NCBI GenBank assembly: GCA_040756735.1
Contig: JBFLYC010000007.1
Coordinates: 1 to 64,000 of the forward strand
Direction of reading: 5' to 3'
DNA: 64,000 nt
Origin: JBFLYC01 sp040756735
GTDB taxonomy: Bacteria; Bacillota; DSM-16504; Desulfitibacterales; Desulfitibacteraceae
The notes below the pieces were generated by a model. The model searched no databases, had not been told where the DNA came from, and saw only the letters and a list, made by a program, of their open reading frames with translations. Made by a program: the position numbers and the translations under genes. Shown piece by piece: positions 35,677 to 44,825 of the stretch (its first letter is position 1; the number at the start of each line of letters is the position of its first letter).

Positions 35677-36468
35677 ATGGATTTTACTGAAGGCAAATGC
35701 CTCATACAATCACTCGCCAAGGGGCTTTCAATTCTGGAATGCTTTATTTCAGATTTAGATGAATATGGGATCACTGAATTAAGTGAAAAGACCAGTTTGC
35801 CGGAAAGCACTGTTCAAAGAATAATCAATACCCTGGAGTTTAAAGGGTATCTGTTTCAAAATCCCCTGTCCAAGAAATATCGTTTATCCTTGAAACTGCT
35901 TAATGTTTGTTCCAAAAGTAAGAATATGAACCTTTGGATAGAAAGAAGCAAGAAGCACATGGTCTTGTTAAACGAACGGTGTGGGGAGACAGTTAATCTG
36001 GCCATTCGTGATGATAATAACCTGGTTTATCTGGATAAAGTAGATTCCAAGCATTTGTTAAGACCTAATTTTGTTGTAGGTGAGCATTATCCTCTATACT
36101 GTACGGCCATTGGCAGGTGTCTCTTGAGTGATTTTGCTGAAGAAAAGCTGAAGTGCCTCTTTCCAGAAGGCCTGCAAAAGATGACTCCTTCTACCAAGGA
36201 TAAACTAGAGGATGTTATCAAGGATCTAGCTTTCATTAAGGAAAAAGGTTATACCATAGATGATGAGGAATTCCAACTTGGTCTGCTGTGCATAGGAGTT
36301 CCCATTAAGGCCTTTGGAGGGCGGGTTGTGGCAGCTCTTAGTATGTCCATGCCCAAAGTCCGGGTTAATAAAGGTGGTGAGAAAGTCCTGATTGCTTGGA
36401 CTATTGAGGCTGCAGAAGAGATCTCTAAAGAATACCAGCAGTTGTTTGAAAATTCCGGGAGGAGGTGA
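35677..36468 (+). CDS. IclR-family transcriptional regulator
   Basis: A 263-residue regulator. The N-terminal winged helix-turn-helix covers about residues 5-70 (SLAKGLSILECF, YGITELSEKTSLPESTVQRIINTLE). The ligand domain has the IclR pattern YPLYCTAIGRCLLSD and the late CIGVPIKAFGGRVVAALSMSMP. AAGGAGAAGG precedes the ATG. It stands 6 bases before the porC gene in the same direction, so it is probably the local regulator of the oxidoreductase and 4-hydroxybutyrate genes. Family members respond to small aromatic or aliphatic acids. Confidence 0.9.
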   Translation: MDFTEGKCLIQSLAKGLSILECFISDLDEYGITELSEKTSLPESTVQRIINTLEFKGYLFQNPLSKKYRLSLKLLNVCSKSKNMNLWIERSKKHMVLLNERCGETVNLAIRDDNNLVYLDKVDSKHLLRPNFVVGEHYPLYCTAIGRCLLSDFAEEKLKCLFPEGLQKMTPSTKDKLEDVIKDLAFIKEKGYTIDDEEFQLGLLCIGVPIKAFGGRVVAALSMSMPKVRVNKGGEKVLIAWTIEAAEEISKEYQQLFENSGRR

Positions 36469-36474
36469 TTTTAC

Positions 36475-37017
36475 GTGAAGGAGATAAGAATTCATGGCAG
36501 GGGTGGCCAGGGTTCTGTTGTTACTGCCGAGTTATTTGCCGTTGCTGCTTTTCAAAGCGGCAAGTTCAGCCAGGCCTTTCCGTATTTAGGAGGAGGGGGA
36601 GAAAGACGTGGCGCTCCTGTGCAGTCCTTTGTGAGAATTAGTGACAACCCCATACGCATACGCAGTAAAATTTATGAGCCTGATTATGTGATTGTCAAGG
36701 ATGCTACCTTGATGGAGCTTATTGATGTATCCCAGGGAATTAAACCCAATGGCTTAATTCTAGTTAATAGTGAAAAGCCTGCAGCAGAGTTAGGTTTTGC
36801 TCCTAAAATCCAAGTTAGAACTTTCCCTGCCACAAGGATAGCCATGGAAACCCTGGGGCTGCCCATAATGAACACGGCCATTATGGGAGCATTTGCAGCA
36901 ATTACCGGTGAATTTACCATTGATTCAATCGTTAAAGCAATTTCAGAAAAGTTTAGCGAAGAGCTTGCAGCTAAAAACATCATGGCTGCACGTAAAGCAT
37001 ATGATTTTATTATTTAA
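36475..37017 (+). CDS. porC: 2-oxoacid:ferredoxin oxidoreductase, gamma subunit
   Basis: A 180-residue gamma subunit of a pyruvate/2-oxoacid:ferredoxin oxidoreductase. The start EIRIHGRGGQGSVVTAELFA and the YLGGGGERRGAPVQSFVRI block are diagnostic of PorC/PorG. The GTG start follows GGAGGAGGTG. It is the first of four adjacent subunits (gamma, beta, delta, alpha), the four-polypeptide form of the enzyme found in many anaerobes. Confidence 0.92.
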   Translation: MKEIRIHGRGGQGSVVTAELFAVAAFQSGKFSQAFPYLGGGGERRGAPVQSFVRISDNPIRIRSKIYEPDYVIVKDATLMELIDVSQGIKPNGLILVNSEKPAAELGFAPKIQVRTFPATRIAMETLGLPIMNTAIMGAFAAITGEFTIDSIVKAISEKFSEELAAKNIMAARKAYDFII

Positions 37018-37023
37018 GCATCC

Positions 37024-37062
37024 GGCCGGTATTTACATATGTTGTTGATCAATGGCCGGGGT
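37024..37062 (+). promoter_or_regulatory. Inverted repeat between porC and porB
   Basis: CCGGCC (37022-37027) and GGCCGG (37054-37059) can pair across a loop of about 26 bases and lie just before the porB ribosome site. There is no T tract; the structure may stabilise the message or adjust subunit ratio. Confidence 0.3.
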
Positions 37063-37082
37063 GTATATGGAGGTTAAAGATT

Positions 37083-37964
37083 ATGGCCACAGAAGCAAGA
37101 TTAAATCTTCTCGCGCCAGGGCATAGAGCCTGTCCTGGATGCGGAGCTGCCATTGCTCTCAGGTTGATATTACGCCCCTTGGGTAAAGAGACCATTGTAG
37201 TTTCGGCTACCGGATGCGTGGAAACCTTCACGTCCCCCTACGGGCAGTCGGCCTGGGATGTTCCCTGGATGCATTCTTTGTTTGAAAATTCAGCTGCCAT
37301 AGCCACAGGTGTGCAGGCAGCCCTTGAGGCTCTAGGCGAACAAGCAAATCTAGTTGTAATCAGTGGTGATGGCGGCACTTTTGACATAGGTTTTGGAGCC
37401 CTGTCAGGAATGTTTGAACGCAAGGATAACATCACTTACATTTGCTATGATAATGAAGCTTACATGAATACAGGGGTACAAAGGAGCGGTTCAACGCCCC
37501 ATGCAGCGGTTACCACTACCACACCATCTGGCAGTCATTCCTATGGAAAACTTGAATATAAAAAAGATATGCCGGCAATTGCCATGGCTCATGATGCTGA
37601 GTATGTGGCAACGACTTCCATTGCTTATCCTCAAGACCTCATGAGAAAGGTAAAAAAGGCCAACGAAATTTATGGACCCAAGTATATTCAGGTTCATACA
37701 CCATGCTGCATTGGGTGGGGGTTTGACCCTAGTGAGACCATCGAATTGGGCAGACTGGCGGTGGAGACTTGTCTTGTCCCCATTTTTGAAAAGGAGAAGG
37801 GTAAGCCCATGGTGGTAAAAAAGATTGCCAACAAGAAGCCGATCACTGATTATCTTAAAAAGCAGAACCGTTTTAAACACCTGTTTAAGGAAGAAGAAAG
37901 GGATGCGGTTATTAAGGAACTGCAGCAGATATGTGACGATAATGCCAGGCGTTTTGGCATATGA
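37083..37964 (+). CDS. porB: 2-oxoacid:ferredoxin oxidoreductase, beta subunit (TPP-binding)
   Basis: A 293-residue TPP-binding subunit. CPGCGAAIALR (about residues 18-28) starts the domain and supplies two cluster cysteines, with further Cys at ATGCVE and TPCCIGWG. The TPP-magnesium motif GDGGTFDIGFGALSGMFERKDN is split by the expected GDG...N pattern. The YMNTGVQRSGSTPHAA segment matches pyruvate-type enzymes, so pyruvate is the leading substrate, though 2-oxobutyrate is possible. GGAGGTTAAAG precedes the ATG. Confidence 0.92.
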   Translation: MATEARLNLLAPGHRACPGCGAAIALRLILRPLGKETIVVSATGCVETFTSPYGQSAWDVPWMHSLFENSAAIATGVQAALEALGEQANLVVISGDGGTFDIGFGALSGMFERKDNITYICYDNEAYMNTGVQRSGSTPHAAVTTTTPSGSHSYGKLEYKKDMPAIAMAHDAEYVATTSIAYPQDLMRKVKKANEIYGPKYIQVHTPCCIGWGFDPSETIELGRLAVETCLVPIFEKEKGKPMVVKKIANKKPITDYLKKQNRFKHLFKEEERDAVIKELQQICDDNARRFGI

Positions 37965-38001
37965 CAATTCAGCTGAAACTTAAGGAAAGCGGGGGATTTA
38001 A

Positions 38002-38253
38002 ATGTTAACAGAAGGCGCTGTCTGTGAAGGCGGCAAATCTCGCTTGAATAAAACCGGAAACTGGAGGACCATGCGTCCTGAAGTTGCTGACACATGTAAT
38101 GGATGCGGTCTTTGTGAACTGTTTTGCCCCGATAGTTCCATCTATCTGCAAGAAAAAAGGGCCGTGATAGACTACGACTATTGTAAGGGATGCGGTATTT
38201 GTGCACGGGAATGTCCTAAGGGGGCCATAGAAATGAAGGAAGAGAGGAAGTAA
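38002..38253 (+). CDS. porD: 2-oxoacid:ferredoxin oxidoreductase, delta subunit (2x4Fe-4S)
   Basis: An 83-residue ferredoxin-like subunit with two typical cluster motifs, CNGCGLCELFCP (about residues 33-44) and CKGCGICARECP (about 62-73). It passes electrons from the TPP subunit to free ferredoxin. A WRTMRPEV-type lead-in is usual for PorD. It lies one base before porA. Confidence 0.92.
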   Translation: MLTEGAVCEGGKSRLNKTGNWRTMRPEVADTCNGCGLCELFCPDSSIYLQEKRAVIDYDYCKGCGICARECPKGAIEMKEERK

Positions 38254-38254
38254 C

Positions 38255-39448
38255 ATGAGCATGATTTCTGTGATGGAAGGTTCTATAGCTGTCGCCCAGG
38301 CAGTAAAAGCCTGTAGGCCAAAAGTTGTTTCAGCCTTTCCAATCAGCCCTCAGACCCATATTGTTGAGGAATTAGCCAAATTCAAAGCAAAGGGAGAGTT
38401 GGAGGCAAAATATGTCAGGGTGGATTCGGAGTTTTCCGCAGCTTCTGTTATTTATGGCGCCAGCGCTACTGGTGTGCGTTCTTATACAGCATCCTCATCC
38501 CAGGGACTGCTGTTGATGATGGAAGTCCTATATGCCCTGGCAGGAACTCGTCTTCCGGTGGTAATAACAGGGGTGAACAGGACTGTTTCCCAGCCCATTA
38601 CAATTCAGCCTGACCACCAAGACACCATGGCCTTGAGGGATACCGGGGTCATTCAAATCCACGTGGAAAACAGCCAGGAAGCCTATGCTTCGCACATCCA
38701 GGCATTTAAAATTGCTGAAGACCATGATATACTCCTGCCGGTCATGGTATGCATGGACGGTTGGATTTTAACGCATTCTTATGAACCTATAAAACTTGAA
38801 GGTCAGGAATTGATAGATAAATTTTTGCCGCCCTTTGTGCCCAAATACCGGTTAGACCCTAAAAAACCCATGACATACGGGTCATATGCAGATGATGAAG
38901 TACAGGAATTCAGGTTAATGCTGCATTTTGCCATGGAAAAGGCCAAGGCCAAAATTGAAGACGTTGCACTGGAATACAAGGAAACATTCGGCCAATATTT
39001 TGGAGGGCTCATTGAAAAATACCGTTGTGATGATGCGGAGGTTATCCTGCTGGCCATGGGTTCGGTTATTGGCACCATGAAGGATGCGGTAGACCATTTA
39101 AGGAAAAAGCATATCAAAGTTGGACTTGTCAAGGTGAGGGCTTATCGTCCTTTTCCTACTGAAGCAATTTATGAAGCAGTGAAGGAAGCCAAAATTGTTG
39201 CAGTTGTAGATAAAAGTCTCTCAGTTGGTCAAGGCGGGCCTCTTGCTACAGATGTCAAGGCAGCATTGTACAATAAAAATGGGCCGCCCGTTTTAAGCTG
39301 TATAGCAGGCATGGGCGGCAGGGATGTCAGGGTAAGTACTATTGAAAGCATTGTAGACTATGCTCTTGGATGCATGCAGGGGGGCAAGGCGCCTGATATA
39401 GCATATATAGACTTTAAACCACATTATCTGGGGATGACAAAAATATGA
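38255..39448 (+). CDS. porA: 2-oxoacid:ferredoxin oxidoreductase, alpha subunit
   Basis: A 397-residue alpha subunit. The N-terminal domain holds FPISPQTHIVEELA and the VDSEFSAASVIYGASATGVRSYTASSSQGL stretch that pairs with TPP; the C-terminal transketolase-like domain includes AMGSVIGTMKDAVD and VGLVKVRAYRPFP. The length is normal. It completes a C-B-D-A operon and overlaps the downstream SDR gene by 4 bases (ATGA), tying the oxidoreductase to the acyl-CoA genes that follow. Confidence 0.92.
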   Translation: MSMISVMEGSIAVAQAVKACRPKVVSAFPISPQTHIVEELAKFKAKGELEAKYVRVDSEFSAASVIYGASATGVRSYTASSSQGLLLMMEVLYALAGTRLPVVITGVNRTVSQPITIQPDHQDTMALRDTGVIQIHVENSQEAYASHIQAFKIAEDHDILLPVMVCMDGWILTHSYEPIKLEGQELIDKFLPPFVPKYRLDPKKPMTYGSYADDEVQEFRLMLHFAMEKAKAKIEDVALEYKETFGQYFGGLIEKYRCDDAEVILLAMGSVIGTMKDAVDHLRKKHIKVGLVKVRAYRPFPTEAIYEAVKEAKIVAVVDKSLSVGQGGPLATDVKAALYNKNGPPVLSCIAGMGGRDVRVSTIESIVDYALGCMQGGKAPDIAYIDFKPHYLGMTKI

Positions 39449-40191
39449 AAGATAAAATAGTTTTTATTACAGGCGGGGCTTCAGGAATAGGTAGGGCGGC
39501 TGCTGTGCTTTTTGCAAAAAAGGAAGCGGCTGCAGTAATTATTAGCGATATTAATGACTTTAAACTGGCTGATACAGGCCGGGAAATTGCCGGTTATGGC
39601 ACAGAAACCTTCACGCTGAACATGGATGTAGGTAACCCCCAAAGGGTTAATGAGTGTTTCCAAGAGGTCCTTAACAAGTACGGCAGGATAGATGTCCTGG
39701 TGAACTGCGCCGGGATTTGTAAAACCACACCCTTTAATGAGATTACACCCGAAGAGTGGAACGAAATGATGCGGGTAAACCTGTTAGGCACCTTCCTGTG
39801 CTGTCAAAGGGCTGTTGAAAGCATGGCTGCTGCTGGAATAAAAGGCTCTATTGTAAATGTTAGTTCTATCGCTGGGAAGGTGGGTGGTTTAGCGGCGGGA
39901 GCTCATTATTCAGCCAGCAAAGCAGGGGTTAGCTGCCTAACCCTGTCCGCGGCGCGCTATGCGGCAAAATTCGGGATAAGGGTTAATGCAGTAGCTCCTG
40001 GTCCCATAGATAATGATATGACCAGGGACTGGCCTGAAGAGGCCAAAGCCAGGCTTTGTTCTGCTACTCCCCTTGGCAGATTCGGCGCCTCTGAGGAAGT
40101 AGCGGAGGCCATTATCTTTTTGGCCGGTTCAGGAGCCAGCCACATCACAGGGGAGATCCTGGATGTTAACGGCGGGGCTTTTATGGATTGA
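39445..40191 (+). CDS. SDR-family NAD(P)-dependent dehydrogenase
   Basis: A 248-residue classical short-chain dehydrogenase. The nucleotide site is TGGASGIGRAA (residues 10-20); the catalytic Ser is in VNVSSIAGKVGG and the Tyr-Lys pair in HYSASKAG. The sequence is close to 3-oxoacyl-ACP/CoA reductases (FabG-like). Its coupling to porA and its position before thiolase suggest a hydroxyacyl-CoA or hydroxybutyrate dehydrogenase, but the SDR substrate cannot be read from sequence. Confidence 0.88.
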   Translation: MKDKIVFITGGASGIGRAAAVLFAKKEAAAVIISDINDFKLADTGREIAGYGTETFTLNMDVGNPQRVNECFQEVLNKYGRIDVLVNCAGICKTTPFNEITPEEWNEMMRVNLLGTFLCCQRAVESMAAAGIKGSIVNVSSIAGKVGGLAAGAHYSASKAGVSCLTLSAARYAAKFGIRVNAVAPGPIDNDMTRDWPEEAKARLCSATPLGRFGASEEVAEAIIFLAGSGASHITGEILDVNGGAFMD

Positions 40192-40268
40192 CATTTTATG
40201 ATAAATAAGTTGATAATTTTTGAATCGATTAAACTTTATTTTGAAAAAGTTGAAAGGGGGTTAGCAAC

Positions 40269-41474
40269 ATGAGACTTAATGATGTTGTCATAGTTAGCGC
40301 CTGCAGGACTCCCATTGGCAAATTTATGGGGGCTTTGAAGGATGTTTCAGCCAGAGACCTTGCAATAACAGCCGGTAAGGCAGCCATTGAGAGGGCTGCT
40401 ATATCTCCCGAGATTATTGATGAGATTGTCATGGGCCAGCTTTATACGGCCATGCAGGGGTCTTTGCCGGCTAGGCAGGTAGGTATGAGAATAGGGCTGC
40501 CCCACAGGAGCAGCGCTGTTAGTGTCAACCAGAACTGCAGCTCGGGCATGAGAGCCTTAGAGGTTGCCTGTCATAACATTATCCTTGGCAAAACCCAGAC
40601 AGCCCTGGTGGTAGGCGTGGAAAGCATGACTAATGCACCTTACCTGCTTCCCAAGGCAAGAATGGGGTATAAGATGAATGCAGGTACCATTGAAGACCAC
40701 ATGATACACGATGGTCTTCATGATGAATTAGTGCCTGGCCATATGGCTCTTACTGCAGAAAATGTTGCCGAAAAATATGGGATTACGCGTCTGGAATGTG
40801 ATAAGCTTGCTTTAGAAAGCCACAGGAGGGCTGTACAGGCAATAACTGAAGGCAGGTTCCAGAGGGAGATTGTGCCGGTAGAACTTAAGAGCAGAAAAGG
40901 TGTGCAGCTCTTTGATACTGATGAACACCCAATCAGGGATGCCAGCCTGGAAGCCCTAAGCAAACTGCCCGCAGTGTTTAAAAAGGATGGAGTCGTTACA
41001 GCCGGCAATGCTTCAGGAATAAATGACGGGGCTTCAGCTGTGGTCATCATGTCCAAGAAAAAGGCTCAAGAACTAGGTATTAAACCCCTCATGAAACTGA
41101 TCAATATTTGTTCGGAGGGCATCGACCCTAAGATAATGGGCCTGGGTCCTGCCCTGGCCGTACCGAAATGTTTAAAACAAGCAGGTATGGCCTTTAACGA
41201 TGTAGAATACTGGGAAATAAATGAGGCTTTTGCTGCGCAATGGCTTGGAGTAGGCAGGATGCTTGAAGAAGACTTTGGTCTCAAGCTTGACCTTGATAAG
41301 GTGAATCACAACGGCTCAGGGATTGCCCTTGGCCATCCTGTTGGCAGTACAGGCTTACGCATTATTGTTACTTTATACTATGAAATGGAACGGTTAAATT
41401 TGACAATAGGCGGCGCTTCCCTGTGCGTGGGAGGTGGACCCGCCATGGCTTCCCTGTGGACCAGGGATGTTTAA
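40269..41474 (+). CDS. Acetyl-CoA C-acetyltransferase (thiolase)
   Basis: A 401-residue biosynthetic/degradative thiolase. The nucleophilic Cys is in NQNCSSGMRAL (about residue 88), with NEAFAAQW and the late CVGGGPAMA supplying the catalytic His/Cys region, and GHPVGSTG near the end. In this operon it would cleave acetoacetyl-CoA to two acetyl-CoA, the last step after crotonase and 3-hydroxybutyryl-CoA dehydrogenase. AAAGGGGG precedes the ATG. Confidence 0.93.
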   Translation: MRLNDVVIVSACRTPIGKFMGALKDVSARDLAITAGKAAIERAAISPEIIDEIVMGQLYTAMQGSLPARQVGMRIGLPHRSSAVSVNQNCSSGMRALEVACHNIILGKTQTALVVGVESMTNAPYLLPKARMGYKMNAGTIEDHMIHDGLHDELVPGHMALTAENVAEKYGITRLECDKLALESHRRAVQAITEGRFQREIVPVELKSRKGVQLFDTDEHPIRDASLEALSKLPAVFKKDGVVTAGNASGINDGASAVVIMSKKKAQELGIKPLMKLINICSEGIDPKIMGLGPALAVPKCLKQAGMAFNDVEYWEINEAFAAQWLGVGRMLEEDFGLKLDLDKVNHNGSGIALGHPVGSTGLRIIVTLYYEMERLNLTIGGASLCVGGGPAMASLWTRDV

Positions 41475-41490
41475 GGAGGGAGAAAAAAAG

Positions 41491-42930
41491 GTGAAAACAG
41501 GACAGGAATATATTGAATCTTTGCGGAAGATGAAGACCAGGGTTTATGCCTTTGGGGAGAAGATTGAAAGCATCGTAGATTATCCCCTGTTTCAACCCCA
41601 TATTAACAGCGTAGCTTTGACCTATGAGCTGGCTCATGACCCAAGGTACGAAGATTTAATGACAGTTACTTCCCATTTGACAGGAAAGAAAATCAACCGG
41701 TTTACCCATATCCATCAAAGTACTGAGGACCTGGTAAAAAAGATAAAAATGCTGCGTATGATAGCCCAGCAGACAGGTTCATGTTTTCAGCGCTGTGTTG
41801 GCTTTGATGCCATTAATGCCATTTATTCAGTGACTTATGAGATGGATCATGAACTAGGTACAGATTATCATCAAAGATTTTTAAATTATCTTAAATTCTT
41901 GCAGGAGCAGGATATCATGGCAGCAGGAGCCATGACGGATGTAAAAGGGGACAGGAGCTTAAGCCCAAGCCAGCAGCCTGACCCTGACAAGTATGTTCAT
42001 GTGGTGGAAAAAAGAGATGACGGCATAGTAATTCGCGGCGCCAAGGCTCACATGACAGGGATTATTAATTCCCATGAGATGATTATTATGCCCACAACCG
42101 CCATGCGTCAGGAAGATGCTGACTACGCCCTTGCTTGTGCTGTACCTGTGGATGCTGAAGGAATTATACACATTTTCGGCAGGCAGACCAATGACACCAG
42201 GCGTTTAGAGAATGCCGACATTGATCTGGGCAATGTTAAGTATGGCATAGTGGGCGGAGAAGCTCTTACTATCTTAGATGATGTTTTTGTTCCCTGGGAG
42301 CGTGTTTTTATGTGCGGGGAATACAAGTTTGCCGGTATGTTGGTGGAAAGATTTGCTTCCTACCACCGCCAAAACTACGGAGGATGCAAGGCAGGGGTCA
42401 GCGATGTTATCATAGGCGCTGCCACTGCTGCTGCAAATTACAATGGGACAGCAGGAGCTTCCCATGTCAGGGATAAAGTTGTGGAAATGGTCCATTTGAC
42501 AGAGACTCTTTACTGCGGGTCTATAGCCTGTTCGGCAGAAGGTGCTCCTACACCATCAGGCGCCTACTATGTAAACTCTATGCTGGCTAATACTGTCAAG
42601 CAAAATGTAACTAGGTTTACCTATGAAATCTGCCGTCTTTCCCACGATATTGCAGGAGGCATTGTGGCTACCATGCCCTCTGAAAAGGACTACAAAAATC
42701 CTGAGGTGGGGCCCTATCTGGAGAAATATCTTAAGGGCGCTGGCGATGTACCCACTGAAAACAGGATGCGTATTTTAAGGTTAATAGAACAACTAACAGG
42801 AGGAACAGCGCTGCTGGAATCCATGCATGGGGCCGGTTCTCCCCAGGCCCAGAGGATCATGCTGCTCAGGCAGGCTAACCTTGCACACAAGCAGCAATTG
42901 GCAGAAAAACTAGCAGGTATTAAAAAATAA
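41491..42930 (+). CDS. abfD: 4-hydroxybutyryl-CoA dehydratase / vinylacetyl-CoA isomerase
   Basis: A 479-residue flavin and 4Fe-4S enzyme that dehydrates 4-hydroxybutyryl-CoA to crotonyl-CoA. The cluster ligands known from Clostridium aminobutyricum AbfD (C99, C103, H292, C299) are matched by C98 and C102 in SCFQRC and H292 and C299 in HRQNYGGC. This separates it from the related aerobic HpaB monooxygenases, which lack them. The GTG at 41491 follows AAGGAGGG; a longer frame from 41434 would overlap thiolase. With the neighbouring genes it makes a route from 4-hydroxybutyrate (for example from 4-aminobutyrate) to acetyl-CoA, or the reverse. Confidence 0.92.
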   Translation: MKTGQEYIESLRKMKTRVYAFGEKIESIVDYPLFQPHINSVALTYELAHDPRYEDLMTVTSHLTGKKINRFTHIHQSTEDLVKKIKMLRMIAQQTGSCFQRCVGFDAINAIYSVTYEMDHELGTDYHQRFLNYLKFLQEQDIMAAGAMTDVKGDRSLSPSQQPDPDKYVHVVEKRDDGIVIRGAKAHMTGIINSHEMIIMPTTAMRQEDADYALACAVPVDAEGIIHIFGRQTNDTRRLENADIDLGNVKYGIVGGEALTILDDVFVPWERVFMCGEYKFAGMLVERFASYHRQNYGGCKAGVSDVIIGAATAAANYNGTAGASHVRDKVVEMVHLTETLYCGSIACSAEGAPTPSGAYYVNSMLANTVKQNVTRFTYEICRLSHDIAGGIVATMPSEKDYKNPEVGPYLEKYLKGAGDVPTENRMRILRLIEQLTGGTALLESMHGAGSPQAQRIMLLRQANLAHKQQLAEKLAGIKK

Positions 42931-42985
42931 GAGGTTCAAGGTTAAGAGTGCAGGGTTTCCATAAGCAATTTTTTGGAGGTGATTT

Positions 42986-43831
42986 ATGGTGAAAAGTGTA
43001 TTGGTGATAGGCGCAGGCGCCATGGGGTCAGGTATTGCCCAGGTCGTTGCCCAGGCAGGGTATCAGGTTTTTCTTTCAGATATGAACGAGCAGTTTATCC
43101 AGGCCGGTATAGCTAAAATTGACAAGGGGCTTGGCAGATTGGTCATGAAGGGCAGTATGGCAGAAGATGTAAAAGTTCAGGTAATGGGCAGAATTCATGG
43201 CACAGCAGATATTAAAGAAGCAGCTGGCGCATTTCTGGTTATTGAAGCCATAGTGGAAGACATGGAGACAAAAAAGAGGTTGTTTAAAGAGATAGCCGAA
43301 CTTCTGCCCAGTGAGACCATATTGGCTTCCAACACTTCTGCATTGAGTATTACAGAACTTGCTGCACACTCTGGAAGGCCGGAAGAGTTCATCGGCATGC
43401 ATTTCTTCAATCCTGTCCCTGTAATGAATCTGGTGGAACTGATTAAGGGCATGCAGACCTCTGAGCGGACATTCTCTGCAGCTAAAGAGTTCGTGGAGAG
43501 TTTAGGCAAAACCTGTGTATCTGTAAATGAAGCGCCTGGCTTTGTGGTCAACCGGATGCTTGTGCCCCTTATCAATGAGGCCATTTTTATCCTGTCAGAA
43601 GGTATTGCCAGCGCTGAAGATATTGACCAGGCCATGAAGTTAGGAGCAAATCATCCCATTGGACCTCTAGCCCTAGCTGACTTGGTAGGTTTAGATGTAT
43701 GTCTGGCTGTCATGGAAACCTTGTATGAAGGTTTCGGCGACCCCAAATACAGGCCGTGCCCACTGCTGCGTAAGATGGTCAAGGCGGGGCATCTTGGCAG
43801 GAAGACAGGGAGAGGGTTTTTTGTGTATTAA
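42986..43831 (+). CDS. hbd: 3-hydroxybutyryl-CoA dehydrogenase
   Basis: A 281-residue NAD(P)-dependent dehydrogenase. The Rossmann motif VIGAGAMGSGIAQVVAQAG lies at residues 6-24, the catalytic segment NTSALSIT and GMHFFNPVPVMNLVE carry the Ser and His, and the C-terminal helical dimerisation domain ends with the typical GRKTGRGFF. It converts 3-hydroxybutyryl-CoA to acetoacetyl-CoA. It lies between abfD and crotonase, though tandem repeats separate it from the latter. Confidence 0.94.
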   Translation: MVKSVLVIGAGAMGSGIAQVVAQAGYQVFLSDMNEQFIQAGIAKIDKGLGRLVMKGSMAEDVKVQVMGRIHGTADIKEAAGAFLVIEAIVEDMETKKRLFKEIAELLPSETILASNTSALSITELAAHSGRPEEFIGMHFFNPVPVMNLVELIKGMQTSERTFSAAKEFVESLGKTCVSVNEAPGFVVNRMLVPLINEAIFILSEGIASAEDIDQAMKLGANHPIGPLALADLVGLDVCLAVMETLYEGFGDPKYRPCPLLRKMVKAGHLGRKTGRGFFVY

Positions 43832-43836
43832 GGTCA

Positions 43837-43973
43837 GGGGACACACCTCCCTTGGAGCGTAAACTCTTGGCTTGGAGGAATGTCCCCAACGTAGGAAAGG
43901 GGACACATTAAGGAAAGGGGACACACCTCCCTTGGAGCGTAAACTCTTGGCTTGGAGGAATGTCCCCAACGTA
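43837..43973. repeat. Tandem copies of a GGGGACACACCTCC / GGAGGAATGTCCCC palindromic element
   Basis: Two identical 57-base copies (43837-43893 and 43917-43973) are set 80 bases apart with a partial copy (ggggacac) between them. Each begins GGGGACACACCTCC and ends GGAGGAATGTCCCCAACGTA, so the ends form a long imperfect inverted repeat around gcgtaaactcttggc. They lie between hbd and crotonase. They do not encode anything and are too few and too uniform in spacing class to be CRISPR. Confidence 0.85.
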
Positions 43974-44049
43974 TATAAATTCTGACGACTGAGATCTGAC
44001 CACTATCATTTATAATGAGGTGTTCAAAAAATAAGGGAGGGATGCTTGG

Positions 44050-44823
44050 ATGGAGTTTATCCTTTTCGAGAAAAAGGGTCCAGTAGCGGTAATTACCATT
44101 AACAGACCTAAACAGTTAAACGCCATTAATACCCAGGTTCTTAAAGAGCTAGACAAGGTAATAGACCTAATAGAACAGGATAACGAGATGCTTGTTTTGG
44201 TTATTACAGGAGCGGGAGGCAAGGCATTTGTAGCAGGGGCCGATGTTGAAGCAATGAGTAAAATGACTTCCTTGGAAGCCTATGAATTTGTAAAACTTGG
44301 TCAGAGGGTATTTATACGCCTTGAAAGGTTAAGCAAACCGGTTTTGGCAGCTATCAACGGTTATGCCCTGGGTGGTGGATGTGAACTGGCCCTAGCCTGC
44401 GATATTAGGATATCAGGTGATAGAGCTAAGTTTGGGCAGCCTGAAGTAAATCTTGGTATCATTCCCGGTTTTGGCGGGACCCAAAGACTCCCAAGGCTGA
44501 TAGGTAAATCTAAAGCTATGAAGCTCATTCTTACCGGGGATATTATTGGTGCCGAAGAAGCATACAAACTGGGTATAGTAGATCAGGTGGTGCCCAATGA
44601 TGAATTGATGCAGACAGTGATGGATATAGCCGCAAAAATTGCCTCCAAAGCCCCCTTTGCAGTTCAGCAGGCCAAGGCTGCTATTAACTACAGCAGCGGT
44701 TATATGGATGAGGCTTGCGATTATGAGGCTTCTTTAATTGCCAATTGTTTTGCTACTGAAGACCAGAAAGAAGGTATGAGCGCTTTTTTAGCAAAGAGAA
44801 AGCCCACTTTCACCGGGCGGTAA
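44050..44823 (+). CDS. Enoyl-CoA hydratase (crotonase)
   Basis: A 257-residue crotonase-fold enzyme. The oxyanion-hole segments are AGGKAFVAGADVEAM and INGYALGGGCELALACDIRI; the catalytic Glu is in QPEVNLGIIPGFGGTQRLPR. It hydrates crotonyl-CoA to 3-hydroxybutyryl-CoA, linking AbfD to the 3-hydroxybutyryl-CoA dehydrogenase. AAGGGAGGG precedes the ATG. The intervening repeat may place it on a partly separate transcript. Confidence 0.93.
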   Translation: MEFILFEKKGPVAVITINRPKQLNAINTQVLKELDKVIDLIEQDNEMLVLVITGAGGKAFVAGADVEAMSKMTSLEAYEFVKLGQRVFIRLERLSKPVLAAINGYALGGGCELALACDIRISGDRAKFGQPEVNLGIIPGFGGTQRLPRLIGKSKAMKLILTGDIIGAEEAYKLGIVDQVVPNDELMQTVMDIAAKIASKAPFAVQQAKAAINYSSGYMDEACDYEASLIANCFATEDQKEGMSAFLAKRKPTFTGR

Positions 44824-44825
44824 TA

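Noticed and set aside
43691..43969. 92-residue minus-strand frame across the tandem repeat
   Set aside because: Its residues come from the repeated DNA (the same string appears twice) and from the antisense of hbd.
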